Part shown: in pieces, positions 25,329-35,113 of the stretch
Layout of the letters: each line of letters starts with the position of its first letter
How positions within the stretch are numbered: the stretch's first letter is position 1
Translations under genes and position numbers: made by a program
The notes under the pieces: generated by a model
What the model was told of the DNA's origin: nothing
Seen by the model: only the letters and a program-made list of their open reading frames with translations
Databases searched by the model: none
DNA from: Acidipropionibacterium sp.
GTDB lineage: Bacteria; Actinomycetota; Actinomycetes; Propionibacteriales; Propionibacteriaceae
Reading direction: 5' to 3'
Assembly (NCBI GenBank): GCA_022647765.1
Contig: JALCLH010000003.1
Coordinates: 248,001 to 312,000, forward strand
Length of the DNA stretch: 64,000 nt

Positions 25329-27776
25329 ATGAGTGCCAATGAGGGATCCCCGACCTCCGACCGCATCCTGCTCCTGGGCGAGCACTACCGGATCACCCCG
25401 CTGACCCCCCGTGTCACCCGCCTGGAGTGGTCGCCGTCTGGCAGCTTCGAGGACCGGCCGACGACCTTCGCGCTGCACCGGGACCTGCCGGGCTTCGACC
25501 ATCAGGTGCTGGGCACCGACACCGGTATCCGCCTGGTCACCGACTACGTCGTGCTCGACTACGACCGGCGTCCGTTCTCCGCCAACGGGCTGAGCGCCGC
25601 AGTGCGCGGCGGCGTCTCCAGCTATCACTCGGTGTGGCGGTACCACCAGGATCTCTCGTTGCCCTCCCACCGGCGTCTCGCCGAGACCGGGCGCACTTTT
25701 CCCCGGTTGGACGGAAACATGGGCGGGGCGGCACGCACCCTCGACATCGCCGACGGACCGATCGACCTGGAGCCGGGGGTGGTCAGCGAGCTCGGGTACG
25801 CCGTCATCGACGACACGGCCTCGATGGTCTTCGATGACGCGGGCCGGCTGGTGGCCCGCAACCCGGAGCCTGGCTACCAGGATCTCTACCTGTTCGCCGG
25901 AGGTCATGATCACGTCGAGACGGTGCGCGACCTGTTCGCGATCTCCGGCCCCCAGCCGCTGCTGCCGCGTTTCGCGCTGGGCAACTGGTGGTCGCGGTAT
26001 CACCGCTATGACGAGGCCGAGTACCTCGAGCTGATGGATCGCTTCGAGGCCGAGGGGGTGCCCCTGTCGGTGGCCGTCATCGACATGGACTGGCACCTCA
26101 CCGATATCGAGCCCCGGTACGGGTCCGGGTGGACCGGCTACACCTGGAACCGGGAGCTCTTCGCCGATCCGGTGGCCTTCCAGGCCGAGCTGCACCGACG
26201 CGGCCTGGCCACCACCCTCAACGTCCACCCCGCCGACGGAGTGCGCGCCTTCGAGGAGGCCTACCCGGCGATGTGCCAAGCTCTCGGGCGGCCCGCCGAT
26301 GGCACCCCGATCGACTTCGATGTCACCGATCAGGAGTTCATGGACGCCTATTTCACCGTCCTGCACCGCGGTCTGGAGGCTCAAGGGACCGACTTCTGGT
26401 GGATCGACTGGCAGTCCGGCCCCTATTCGAAGGCTGCCGGAATGGATCCGCTGTGGATCCTCAACCACGGCCACTACACCGACTCCGCCGCGCAGCTGGA
26501 CCGCGGTCTCATCTTCTCCCGCTACGCCGGTCCGGGTTCTCATCGCTACCCGGTCGGCTTCTCCGGAGACGCCCTCATCACCTGGGATTCGCTGGCCTTC
26601 CAACCGCGGTTCACGGCGTCCGGGGCGAATATCGGTTACGGCTGGTGGAGTCACGACATCGGCGGCCACATGGACGGCTACAAGGATGACGAGCTGGCCA
26701 CCCGCTGGGTGGAGTTCGGCGTCTTCTCCCCAGTGATGAGACTGCACTCGAGCTCTTCCCGGTTCTCCGGCAAGGAGCCTTGGAAATACTCCCAGCCCGG
26801 GCGGTCTGCGATGATCGAGCACCTTCGGCTGCGGCATCGGATGCTGCCCTATCTGGACGCCATGAATCTGCGCGCCCACCGCGACGGCCGCTCCATCGTC
26901 GAGCCGGTCTACTACGAGGACCACTCGCCGCAGGCCTACCGGTTCCTCGATGAGTATCTCTTCGGCTCCCAGCTGCTGGTGGCCCCGATCGTCGGACCGA
27001 ACGATCCGGTGCTGCAGAAGGGCCACGCCGACGTCTGGCTGCCCGATGGGCGCTGGACCGACATCGTCACCGGCCGCTCCTATCGGGGCGGCGCCCACCG
27101 GATGTGGCGCGGTCTGGAGTCGATCCCGGTGCTGCTGCGGGCTGGCGGATTCCTGCCGCTGGTCGCCGAGGGGGAGTCGCTGGACGCCCGGGACCTCTTC
27201 CCGCGTCTGGAGGTGCTGGTGGCTGGCGGCGCTTCGGGACGGTTCGAGCTGGAGGAGGAGACTCCCGACGGGGATTGGACGGGCACCCTGTTCGAGCTCG
27301 ACGCCGAGGCCGGCGAGTTGCGGATCGGTGCTCCCGGCGACCAGCGGGCCATCCGGGAGGAGTGGACGATCACCCTGCTCGGCTTGTCCTCTGATTCCTC
27401 TGAGGCCGTGCGCGAGGGCCGGATCGAGGTCGACGGTGGGGAGCTGACGAGCGCCGAGGAGCTCGACGGGCGGATCAGGCTGCAGCTGCGCAGCAATGGG
27501 GGAGAGGTGGTGATCCGTTCGGGGCTGCTGGCCACCACCGGACAGCCCGATCCACTGGACGCCGTGGAACGGCTGCTGGCCGACGCCCAGACCGGGTTCA
27601 CCCTCAAGGACACCATCTATCGGCTGGTCAGCGACCAGGGCAAGGATGCCCTCAACGCAGTCACATCGCAGGGCACGTTCTCGTTGGGGCACCTCGAGCA
27701 GGTGCACGACTACGATGCCGCCAGCCCCGAGCTGGTGTCTGCTCTTGCTGAGATCCTCGGTGGCGGGGAGGGATGA
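25329..27776 (+). CDS. Glycoside hydrolase family 31 (alpha-glucosidase/alpha-xylosidase)
   Basis: An 815-residue GH31 enzyme without a signal peptide, so cytoplasmic. It has an N-terminal beta-sandwich (1-215) and a catalytic barrel from LPRFALGNWWSRYHRYDEAE. The nucleophile is Asp360 in DFWWIDWQSG and the general acid is Asp414 in GFSGDALITWD. The GGHMDGYKDDELATRW region and C-terminal beta domains follow. It removes terminal alpha-linked glucose or xylose from imported oligosaccharides; the exact substrate cannot be read. The last 90 residues are an extra helical tail. The sugar ABC importer downstream probably supplies the substrate. Confidence 0.92.
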   Translation: MSANEGSPTSDRILLLGEHYRITPLTPRVTRLEWSPSGSFEDRPTTFALHRDLPGFDHQVLGTDTGIRLVTDYVVLDYDRRPFSANGLSAAVRGGVSSYHSVWRYHQDLSLPSHRRLAETGRTFPRLDGNMGGAARTLDIADGPIDLEPGVVSELGYAVIDDTASMVFDDAGRLVARNPEPGYQDLYLFAGGHDHVETVRDLFAISGPQPLLPRFALGNWWSRYHRYDEAEYLELMDRFEAEGVPLSVAVIDMDWHLTDIEPRYGSGWTGYTWNRELFADPVAFQAELHRRGLATTLNVHPADGVRAFEEAYPAMCQALGRPADGTPIDFDVTDQEFMDAYFTVLHRGLEAQGTDFWWIDWQSGPYSKAAGMDPLWILNHGHYTDSAAQLDRGLIFSRYAGPGSHRYPVGFSGDALITWDSLAFQPRFTASGANIGYGWWSHDIGGHMDGYKDDELATRWVEFGVFSPVMRLHSSSSRFSGKEPWKYSQPGRSAMIEHLRLRHRMLPYLDAMNLRAHRDGRSIVEPVYYEDHSPQAYRFLDEYLFGSQLLVAPIVGPNDPVLQKGHADVWLPDGRWTDIVTGRSYRGGAHRMWRGLESIPVLLRAGGFLPLVAEGESLDARDLFPRLEVLVAGGASGRFELEEETPDGDWTGTLFELDAEAGELRIGAPGDQRAIREEWTITLLGLSSDSSEAVREGRIEVDGGELTSAEELDGRIRLQLRSNGGEVVIRSGLLATTGQPDPLDAVERLLADAQTGFTLKDTIYRLVSDQGKDALNAVTSQGTFSLGHLEQVHDYDAASPELVSALAEILGGGEG

Positions 27777-28018
27777 AGGCTCCGGGCGTGGACGGGCGGA
27801 CCGCTCCCGGGAGAATCCACACTCCTCCGGAGGACCGGAATTCCGCCCCCGTCCGCGGGACGCCGATCAAGGATCTCAGACGAGACCTCGAGGGTCCTAC
27901 CTTTGTGAACTCCACAGTCATCCTTCCTTCTCGGTGGCGCCGCTGCTAACATGACGCGCAGAGCACGGCAAGGATGCCTGTCTCAAGGGCGCGCGCCGTC
28001 ACATTCAAGGGAGAATGA

Positions 28019-29328
28019 ATGATGTCAGTTTCACGTCGTATTTTTCTGGCGGGGCTCGGTGGCCTGGGCTCGGCAGCAGTGCTGAGCGCCTGCGGGTCGA
28101 AATCCGAGTCGGGCTCAGGCTCTTCGGCAGCTCCCTCGGGCGCTGACTTCTCTGGGAAAGGCCCGATCACCTATGCGACCGGTAAAGACACGACCGGGAA
28201 GCTGCAGGAGATCCTCAATGGCTGGAACAAGGACCACCCCGACGAGAAAGTCACCCTGACCGAACTGCCCGAGTCGGCCGATGATCAGCGCGCGGCGATG
28301 GTCCGGAACTTCCAGGTGAAGTCGGACGCCTACTCCGTCGTCGGGATGGATCCGATCTGGGTGGCCGAGTTCGCGTCACAGCAATGGGTGAGCGCGCTGC
28401 CGGCCGACACCGATACGTCGACGTATCTGAAGTCCAGCGTCGACGCCGTAACCTACTTCAAGAAGCTCTACGGCATCCCTTTCATCACCAATGGGCAGCT
28501 GCTGTTCTACCGGAAGGATCTCCTGGAGGCGGCCGGTGCGGGCGTACCGACGTCCTGGGATGAGATGTGGGCCGCATGGGACAAGGTCAAGAGCACCCCG
28601 GCCGCCAAGGGGATGTCGGCCTATGCCGGGCAGCTGGCGAAGTATGAGGGGCTGACGGTCAACTTCACCTCGGCAGTGCTGTCGGCGGGTGGCACCGTCT
28701 TCGACGAGAATGGCAAGCCGGCGACCGACGGCCCGGAGGCCAAGGCAGGCCTGGAAGCCCTGGTCAATGGGTTCGCGAAGGGCTACATCCCAAGGAGGCC
28801 CTCACCTACAAGGAGGAGGAGTCTCGTCAGGCCTTCCAGGACGGCAAACTCATGTTCCTGATGAACTGGCCCTATGTGTACGCGAAGGCGGCCGCGACCG
28901 ACGGCTCCTCGAAGGTCGCCGGCAAGTTCGGCGTCGCACCGATTCCTGGTATCGGCGGACACCCTGGGATGACGGTGCTGGGTGGTCTGGCGCTCGGCGT
29001 CTCCGCCTTCGCGAAGAACAAGGCGACCGCTCTGGAATTCGCCAAGTACATGGCGACCGAGAAGGTCCAGAAGGAGTGGACGCTGGCCAGCAGCCAGGCG
29101 CCAGTCGTCACCTCGCTGTACTCCGATGCCGATGTCATCAAGGCATACCCGTATACCACCGAGCTGAAGAAGGCTCTGGACAGCGCTGGAACACGGCCGA
29201 AGGTGCACAACTACGGCGATGTGACCCAGGCGATCCAGAACGCGGTGTATCCGGCGTTGAGTGGCAAGGTTGCGGTGGACGCCACATTGACGGATCTGCA
29301 GTCCAAGCTTGCTGCGCTGTCGAAATGA
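28019..29328 (+). pseudogene. Sugar ABC transporter substrate-binding lipoprotein, frameshifted
   Basis: An N-terminal twin-arginine/lipoprotein signal is visible: SRRIFLAGLGGLGSAAVLSAC, with the lipobox Cys25. The family-1 sugar-binding fold continues (IWVAEFASQQWVSALP, GIPFITNGQLLFYRKDLLEA, PTSWDEMWAAWDKV) to KGYIP. At about 28790 one base, most simply a C of a CCCC run, is missing; in the next frame KEALTYKEEE is followed by RQAFQDGKLMFLMNWPYVYA and the C-terminal lobe to AALSK at 29328. Restored length is 436 residues. It captures an oligosaccharide for the two permeases that follow, with an ATGA overlap to the next gene. Confidence 0.88.
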
Positions 29329-30351
29329 GCCGCAAGAAGTTGTCGGGTGAGGAGCGTCAGGAGGAGCGGTTCGCCTATCTGCTGCTCCTCCCGACGTTCA
29401 TCGTGCTCGCCGTCGTGGTGGGATTCCCGCTCGTGCTGTCGCTGTGGCAGTCGTTGTTCCGCACGGGCAGCGGCATCAATCCGGAGACGGGGCTGGTGGA
29501 CAAGGGCGACTCGTTCGTGGGCCTGGGGAACTACACTCAGGTGTTCTCGAATCCGGATGTCTCCTCGCAGTTCTGGAACGCGTTCTGGAACACCACCTTC
29601 TTCACCGTGATCGGGGTGCTGATCGAGACGGTTCTCGGCGTGCTCATGGCGCTGATCATGGTGCGGGGAATGCGCGGTCTGGGTTGGGTGCGTGCCGGGA
29701 TTCTGGTGCCGTGGGCCATTCCGACCATCGTCTCGGCGTTGATGTGGAAGTTGATCTTCAACGCCGACGGGGTGGCGAACAAGCTCATCGGCTCCCAGAT
29801 CCTGTGGACCACCGAGGGATGGCAGGCGAAGGCAGCGGTGCTGATCGCCGATATCTGGAAGACCGCGCCGTACATTGGTCTGCTGACCCTGGCGGGACTG
29901 CAGACCATCGACACGCAGGTCTACGAGGCGGCGAAGGTGGACGGCTCGAACGCCTGGCAGTCGTTCTGGCGGATCACCCTGCCACTGGTCAAGCCGGTGC
30001 TGATCGTGGCGGTGCTGTTCCGCACCCTGGACGCGATGCGGATGTTCGACCTGCCGTACGGCCTGCTGGGGATGCTGGACTCGGGCAAGACGCTCTCGAT
30101 GCTGTCGTGGTATCAGGCCGGCCAGTCCCGGTACGGGGAGGCGGCGGCGTACTCGCTGTACTTGTTCGCCTATATCTGCCTGATCGTGCTGGTCTTCGTG
30201 AGGGTGCTGGGCGCTGACATCATGGGCACTCAGAACGGCAAGGACAAGAAGAGGGGACGACGCGGTCGCAAGGCCGTGGCGTCCTCCGAAGCAGGGCCGG
30301 TCCCAGACCGATGGCGCGGCGGCCGGCGTCAGTGCGGGGGGTGCGTCATGA
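29325..30351 (+). CDS. Sugar ABC transporter permease, MalF-like
   Basis: A membrane permease of about 340 residues starting at the ATG that overlaps the binding-protein stop. It has six predicted segments and the EAA loop YEAAKVDGSNAWQSFWRITL that contacts the ATPase. In this sequence the frame has no stop before the second permease and reads straight into it. Reading the neighbouring frame near 30300 gives a natural end (SQTDGAAAGVSAGGAS, then TGA at 30349-30351 overlapping the next ATG). So a one-base indel probably created an artificial fusion. Confidence 0.85.
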
Positions 30352-31253
30352 GCACGCAGTCGGTACCGGTTGACCAGATCGATCAGGTGCGTCGTCGGGC
30401 CAGAAGGCCCTCCCAGGTGGCGGGAAAGGTGCTCACCTGGATCGGAATCATCATGATCATGGTGTACTGCCTGGCGCCGTTCTACTGGATGATCGTCTCC
30501 TCGTTGCGGCTGCCGTCGATGGGGTTGGATACGGGTTTCATCCCGGATCCGGTGAGTTTCGACAATTTCAAGGCTGTGTTCCAGGGCAAGAATCATTTCG
30601 GCCGGGCCCTGATCAACTCGTTGATCGTGGCGGGGGTCACGACTGCGCTGGTGTTGCTCGTGGGTACGGTCGCGGCCTATGCGATGGCCCGGCTGCGGTT
30701 CCGCGGCAAGCCGGTGGTGCTGTTCGCGATCATCTCGACCTCGATGTTCCCGGTGGTGACGCTGATCGTTCCGCTGTTGAGGCTGTTCACCGGCGGGTAT
30801 CCGTTCTTCCCGTTCGACTGGATCAACACCTATCAGGCGATGATCCTGCCGTCGATCAGTTTCGCGCTTCCGTTGGCGGTGTGGACGTTGAACGCCTATT
30901 TCCGGCAACTCCCTCACGAGTTGGAGGAGTCGGCGATGGTCGATGGTGCGACCCGGGCCCAGGCGTTCCGGAGAGTGATTCTGCCGTTGGCGGCGCCGGG
31001 GGTGTTCACCACGGCGATCATCACATTTATCGCGGCGTGGAACGAGTTCCTCATTGCGTTGACGATGGTCAACGACAATATCCATATGACGGCGAATGTG
31101 GCGATCTCGAAGTTCACCGGCGTCTCGGGGTACGACACGCCCTACGGCACGATCATGGCGGCCGGTGTCATCGTCACCGTGCCGTTGCTGATCGTGGTGC
31201 TGATCTTCCAGCGCCGGATCGTGGGTGGGTTGGCCGCAGGTTCCCTGAAATAG
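30348..31253 (+). CDS. Sugar ABC transporter permease, MalG-like
   Basis: A 301-residue permease with six membrane segments. The MalG-type EAA loop is LEESAMVDGATRAQAFRRVI, and TAIITFIAAWNEFLIALTMV follows. It pairs with the upstream MalF-like permease. No ATPase gene is adjacent; a shared MsiK/MalK-type ATPase elsewhere is usual for actinobacterial sugar importers. Its 3' end overlaps the convergent oxidoreductase gene by 80 bp. Confidence 0.9.
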   Translation: MSTQSVPVDQIDQVRRRARRPSQVAGKVLTWIGIIMIMVYCLAPFYWMIVSSLRLPSMGLDTGFIPDPVSFDNFKAVFQGKNHFGRALINSLIVAGVTTALVLLVGTVAAYAMARLRFRGKPVVLFAIISTSMFPVVTLIVPLLRLFTGGYPFFPFDWINTYQAMILPSISFALPLAVWTLNAYFRQLPHELEESAMVDGATRAQAFRRVILPLAAPGVFTTAIITFIAAWNEFLIALTMVNDNIHMTANVAISKFTGVSGYDTPYGTIMAAGVIVTVPLLIVVLIFQRRIVGGLAAGSLK

Positions 31254-32262
31254 TCGATGCTGTAGAAGAGTCATCGCCCGGATCGACTGATTCAGTGAGC
31301 ACCACGAGCTTTCCGGTGGCTCTTCCCTCCTCCATCCGGGTATGTGCGTCCCGGATGTCATCGAGGGTGTAGATCGTGTCGATGGGGACGGTGGACCTGC
31401 CCGCGGCGAGGTCGTCGAGGAATCCTTGGAGCACATCGGAGGGCAGATCCGCTGCCTCACCGGAGTAGGCGGTCAGCCGAACGCCGTTGGGGATGTACTC
31501 GATGGGGTAGAAGTCTGTGACGGTCCACTGGCCCGACAGCATTCCGGTGAAACAGACAACTCCGTGCACCCGGACGGCGCGGAGCGTGTCATGAAGCGTG
31601 GAGGTCCCGACCAGTTCCAGAGCGGAATCGACCCCGCTTGGAAGGATCTGCCGGACCTGTTGGGAGACGTCCCCATCCGCGATGAGCACGTGATCGACCC
31701 CGATCCGGGTGAGCGAGTCGGTCTTGCCGGGGTTGCGCGTGGTGGACAGGACGGTCATTCCAAGCCGCTTGGCCAGGATCGCGGTCGCCATGCCCACCGA
31801 GGATGTGCCTCCCCGGATCAGAATGGACTGGCCTGGCGTCGCACCGAGTCCGGTGGTGAGGGAGCCGTAGGCGGTCTGCAGCATCTCGGGGATCGCCCCG
31901 AGAGTCGCCCAGTCCAGGTCGGAGGTGAATGCGATGATCTGGCCGAGTGGAACGCAGGCGTACTCGGCGTATCCGCCGTCATAGGCCCGTCCCATGCCTC
32001 CCATCATGGTCATCACCGTCTGACCCGGGGCATAGGTTCCGCTGGGGTCGTCGTCGACGACGCCGGTGGCCTCGATTCCCAGGACTCGTGGGAAGGTCAC
32101 CGCGTCACCGGAAAGGCCCTGCCGTGTGAGCAGTTCGGAGCGGTTGAGGCCGAAGGCCTTGACCCGGATGCGCACCCATCCCGGTCTCGGTTCGGGGACG
32201 GGCAGGTTCCGGATATGGAAGTTGGTGACGGCTCCCGGTGCATCGAGAACCACGGCTCTCAT
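31174..32262 (-). CDS. Zinc-less MDR/quinone oxidoreductase
   Basis: A 362-residue medium-chain reductase of the quinone oxidoreductase (QOR/YhdH-like) class. It has MRAVVLDAPGAVTNFHIRNL, GLNRSELLTRQG, the NADPH-binding loop ILIRGGTSSVGMATAILAKR and the closing GRATGKLVV. No structural-zinc cysteines are visible. The C-terminal extension after VVLTESV (about 35 residues) is unlike the family and lies in the part overlapping the permease gene, so the stop may be displaced. It lies 30 bp downstream of padR, which probably controls it. Confidence 0.85.
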   Translation of the reverse strand: MRAVVLDAPGAVTNFHIRNLPVPEPRPGWVRIRVKAFGLNRSELLTRQGLSGDAVTFPRVLGIEATGVVDDDPSGTYAPGQTVMTMMGGMGRAYDGGYAEYACVPLGQIIAFTSDLDWATLGAIPEMLQTAYGSLTTGLGATPGQSILIRGGTSSVGMATAILAKRLGMTVLSTTRNPGKTDSLTRIGVDHVLIADGDVSQQVRQILPSGVDSALELVGTSTLHDTLRAVRVHGVVCFTGMLSGQWTVTDFYPIEYIPNGVRLTAYSGEAADLPSDVLQGFLDDLAAGRSTVPIDTIYTLDDIRDAHTRMEEGRATGKLVVLTESVDPGDDSSTASTISGNLRPTHPRSGAGRSAPRSATAR

Positions 32263-32292
32263 CGTTGAACCCATGACGCCATGTCCTTTGCT

Positions 32293-32829
32293 CTAATTCG
32301 CCGGAAGATCCAGTTGTTCGCGCAACCACGCGCGTTCCGCACGATTGGAGGCGATCGCGGAGACCAGGATTCCCTGGCGATACGGATCGGCGATCTCGGC
32401 CGCTTTGAGCGGATGGGTGCCGTCGGAGAAGAAACTGACCGCCGATTCCAGATACTCCAGCCTTCGGGCCAGCACGGCGCGCCGGTCGGTGTCGTCGGGT
32501 ACGAGTGACAGGAACGCGAGGACGACGAAGAACCGTGCGGGGTCGGTGATGTCTCGGCCCTTGGAGTTCCGCAACTTGGTGATGAGACGTTCCCGGCCCG
32601 CATCCGTGAGCTGGAGGGTTCTGCGTGGCGTCGCGCCGGTACCGGGCTGGGAGTGCTCGGTGATCGCGCCCGCCTTGATGAGGCGGTTGATGGCCGGGTA
32701 GATGGTCCCGTCGCTGATGGCGCGCGCGTATCCGTTGAGTTGCGACATCTTGCGCCGCAACTCGTATCCGTGCTGGGGGCCCTCCGCCAGGAAGCCCAGA
32801 ATCATCGTCTCGATCATCGCTCTCAGCAT
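32293..32829 (-). CDS. PadR-family transcriptional regulator
   Basis: A PadR winged-helix protein of about 178 residues from the ATG at 32829. The N-terminal domain matches the family (MILGFLAEGPQHGYELRRKM, SDGTIYPAINRLIKAGAITE), and a C-terminal Vir helical domain supplies dimerisation. The start of the longer frame (32880) would run through the operator-like region, so 32829 or 32817 (MIETMILG) is preferred. PadR repressors release DNA on binding phenolics or drugs, consistent with the downstream oxidoreductase. It is divergent from the osmolyte transporter. Confidence 0.9.
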   Translation of the reverse strand: MLRAMIETMILGFLAEGPQHGYELRRKMSQLNGYARAISDGTIYPAINRLIKAGAITEHSQPGTGATPRRTLQLTDAGRERLITKLRNSKGRDITDPARFFVVLAFLSLVPDDTDRRAVLARRLEYLESAVSFFSDGTHPLKAAEIADPYRQGILVSAIASNRAERAWLREQLDLPAN

Positions 32830-32866
32830 ATACCTCGAACCGTCATACCTCGATTCGACGTGTATG
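32830..32866. promoter_or_regulatory. Candidate PadR operator
   Basis: Two direct copies of atacctcga (32830-32838 and 32845-32853) lie just upstream of padR. The second is also part of an inverted arrangement CATAC (32844-32848) and GTATG (32862-32866) around TCGATTCGA. The position between divergent padR and opuCA fits autoregulation. Confidence 0.5.
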
Positions 32867-32909
32867 GTGGCTGGAGTCATGAGTCCGGGCGAGTCGAGGA
32901 GGACGCGGA

Positions 32910-33722
32910 ATGATCACATTCGAGTCGGTGTCGAAGTCCTACCCGGGCGGATCGCAGGCGGTCAAGGACTTCTCGCTGGAGATTCCCTCGCATCGCACGG
33001 TGGTGCTGGTGGGCTCCTCCGGGTCGGGCAAGACGACGCTGCTGCGCATGGTCAACCGGATGGTCGACCCCACTGATGGACGGGTGCTGATCGACGGCGA
33101 GGATGTGCAGGATCGCGACCCGGTGGCGCTGCGCCGCTCGATCGGTTACGTGCTGCAGAGCGGTGGGCTGCTGCCGCACCGCACCGTTGCGGACAACATC
33201 GCCACCGTCCCCATCCTGAACGGGGCATCGCGCCGCCGGGCCCGCCAGGACGCCCTTGGCCTGCTGGAGCGGGTGGGTATGGACCCCGCCCTGGCGAGCC
33301 GCTATCCCGCCGAGCTGTCCGGTGGTCAGCAGCAGCGGGTCGGGGTCGCCCGGGCTCTGGCGTCGGATCCGAACATCCTGTTGATGGATGAGCCCTTCGG
33401 GGCGGTCGATCCCATCGTCCGCCGCGAGCTGCAGAACGAGCTGCGCCGGCTCCAGGCCGAACTGGGCAAGACGATCCTGTTCGTCACTCACGACATCGAC
33501 GAGGCCTTTCGTCTCGGCGACGAGGTCGTGGTGCTGCGCGAGGGCGGTGTGATCGCCCAGCAGGGAACTCCGCACGAGATTCTGAGCAGCCCGGCCGACG
33601 AGTTCGTGCGCGAGTTCGTGGGCGTCGACCGTGCCGACCGGCAACTCACCACCGACCTGGTGGGCGGCCGCACCATCGTTCTCGACGGCGATGGACGCCC
33701 GGTGGGGGTCATGGCATCGTGA
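32910..33722 (+). CDS. opuCA: OpuC-type osmolyte ABC transporter ATPase
   Basis: A 270-residue ATPase of the glycine betaine/carnitine/choline class. Walker A is GSSGSGKT (35-42), the signature is LSGGQQQRVGVARAL, Walker B is ILLMDEPFGAVDPI, and the H-loop is FVTHDIDEAF. The C-terminal CBS pair seen in many OpuCA proteins is reduced to a single short stretch (TDLVGGRTIVLDGDGRPVGV). Its stop overlaps the GTG of the first permease. The four genes opuCA-permease-permease-binding protein form one operon with overlapping starts. Confidence 0.9.
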   Translation: MITFESVSKSYPGGSQAVKDFSLEIPSHRTVVLVGSSGSGKTTLLRMVNRMVDPTDGRVLIDGEDVQDRDPVALRRSIGYVLQSGGLLPHRTVADNIATVPILNGASRRRARQDALGLLERVGMDPALASRYPAELSGGQQQRVGVARALASDPNILLMDEPFGAVDPIVRRELQNELRRLQAELGKTILFVTHDIDEAFRLGDEVVVLREGGVIAQQGTPHEILSSPADEFVREFVGVDRADRQLTTDLVGGRTIVLDGDGRPVGVMAS

Positions 33723-34412
33723 CCTGGCTATCCTCCAACTGGACACAGGTGATGGCGTTGGCCGCAGAGCATCTCCTTCTTGCTCTCCCCGCCATCATCA
33801 TCACCGTTGTCGTGTCGGTGCCCATCGGGCGACTGGCTTACAAACGGCCCGCAATCGGCAGGACCGCTTCTCGGCGTCGCCACCTTGTTGTATGCCATTC
33901 CGGCCCTGCCTCTTCTGATCGTGATACCACTGATCTTCGGCACGCCATTGCGTTCCAACGCCACGATGATCATCGCGCTGAGCATTTACGGCGTCGCCCT
34001 ACTGGTTCGCAGCGCCGAGGACGCTTTCGCGTCGGTGGATCCCCAGGTGCGCGACGCCGCCATCGCGGTGGGGAACTCGCCACGGTCGGTGTTCTGGCGG
34101 GTGGACCTTCCCCTCGCCGTACCCGTCCTCATCTCGGGGATCAGAGTCGTCACCGTCTCGACCATCGCACTGGTCACCATCGGAGCGCTCATCGGCGTCT
34201 CGGGCCTGGGCACGCTGCTGACCGACGGATTTCAACGCGGAATCGTCGCAGAGGTCGCCACCGGAGTCGTCGCCACCATCGTCCTGGCCCTTCTTCTCGA
34301 CGGTCTGCTCCTCATCGTCGAACGCCTCCTCACTCCATGGACACGCTCCCGCCGGACGACAAGGGCGCCAAGAGCGGCAAGGGTGTCAAGGCCCGGAAGA
34401 GAGGCGGTGTAG
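33719..34412 (+). pseudogene. opuCB: OpuC-type permease, frameshifted
   Basis: Starts at a GTG overlapping the opuCA stop. The first 45 codons (SSNWTQVMALAAEHLLLALP, VVVSVPIGRLAYKRPAIGR) are in one frame. From about 33865 the homology continues in the next: LLGVATLLYAIPALPLLIVI, the EAA-like loop DAAIAVGNSPRSVFWRVDLP and GVSGLGTLLTDGFQRG, ending at 34412. One extra base explains the change. The restored length of about 230 residues with five to six membrane segments is normal for OpuCB/OpuCD permeases. Confidence 0.87.
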
Positions 34413-34414
34413 CC

Positions 34415-35113
34415 ATGTTCCCCGCCGCGCTCTCCTGGCTCACCGATCCAGCCAACTGGACCGGTCCCGGATCCATCGGCATCCGGATCCTTCAACACCT
34501 CGCCATCACCCTGATGGCGGTGTTCATCGCAGCTCTCATCGCCCTCCCCGTGGGAGTAGCGGTCGGGCATGCCCGCCGCGGCGCGGGACTCGTCGGTGCA
34601 CTCACCGGAGCGGCGCGGGCCATCCCGACCCTGGGACTGCTCACTCTGGTGGGCCTCGTGGTGGGCATCGGGACCACCGCTCCCCTCATCGCGCTGGTGG
34701 TTCTGGCCATCCCCTCCCTCCTGGCGGGCGCATACGCAGGCATACGATCCGTGGAACCGTCGATCTCGCAGGGGGCGAAGGCCATCGGCATGAGCCCCGT
34801 CCAAGTAGTCTTCGGCGTCGAGATACCTCTCGCCTCTCCCACCATCGTGGGCGGTATCCGAGCAGCGATGCTCCAAGTTGTCGCCACAGCCACCTTGGCC
34901 GCATACACATCTGATGTCGGGCTGGGGAGGTTTCTCTTCGCCGGACTCAAGACCCGCGACTACCCTCAGATGCTCGGCGCGGCACTTCTCGTGGTCGCGC
35001 TCGCGCTGATTCTCGAACTCATCCTGGCAGCCGCTCAAAGAGCAGTGACCAGGAGATATACGACACCGACAGGCCAATCAGGAATCCCTGGCATCCGAAA
35101 GAAGGAAGAATGA
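34415..35113 (+). CDS. opuCD: OpuC-type osmolyte ABC transporter permease
   Basis: A 232-residue permease beginning MFPAALSWLTDPANWTGPGS, two bases after the preceding stop; an ATG at 34337 in the same frame would overlap that gene. It has membrane segments and the coupling loop SQGAKAIGMSPVQVVFGVEI. With the first permease it forms the heterodimeric channel for glycine betaine, carnitine or choline. Its stop overlaps the binding-protein ATG (ATGA, 35110). Confidence 0.88.
   Translation: MFPAALSWLTDPANWTGPGSIGIRILQHLAITLMAVFIAALIALPVGVAVGHARRGAGLVGALTGAARAIPTLGLLTLVGLVVGIGTTAPLIALVVLAIPSLLAGAYAGIRSVEPSISQGAKAIGMSPVQVVFGVEIPLASPTIVGGIRAAMLQVVATATLAAYTSDVGLGRFLFAGLKTRDYPQMLGAALLVVALALILELILAAAQRAVTRRYTTPTGQSGIPGIRKKEE

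Noticed and set aside
32830..32880. 51-bp N-terminal extension of PadR
   Set aside because: The added codons cover the operator-like repeats and have no similarity to PadR N-termini.
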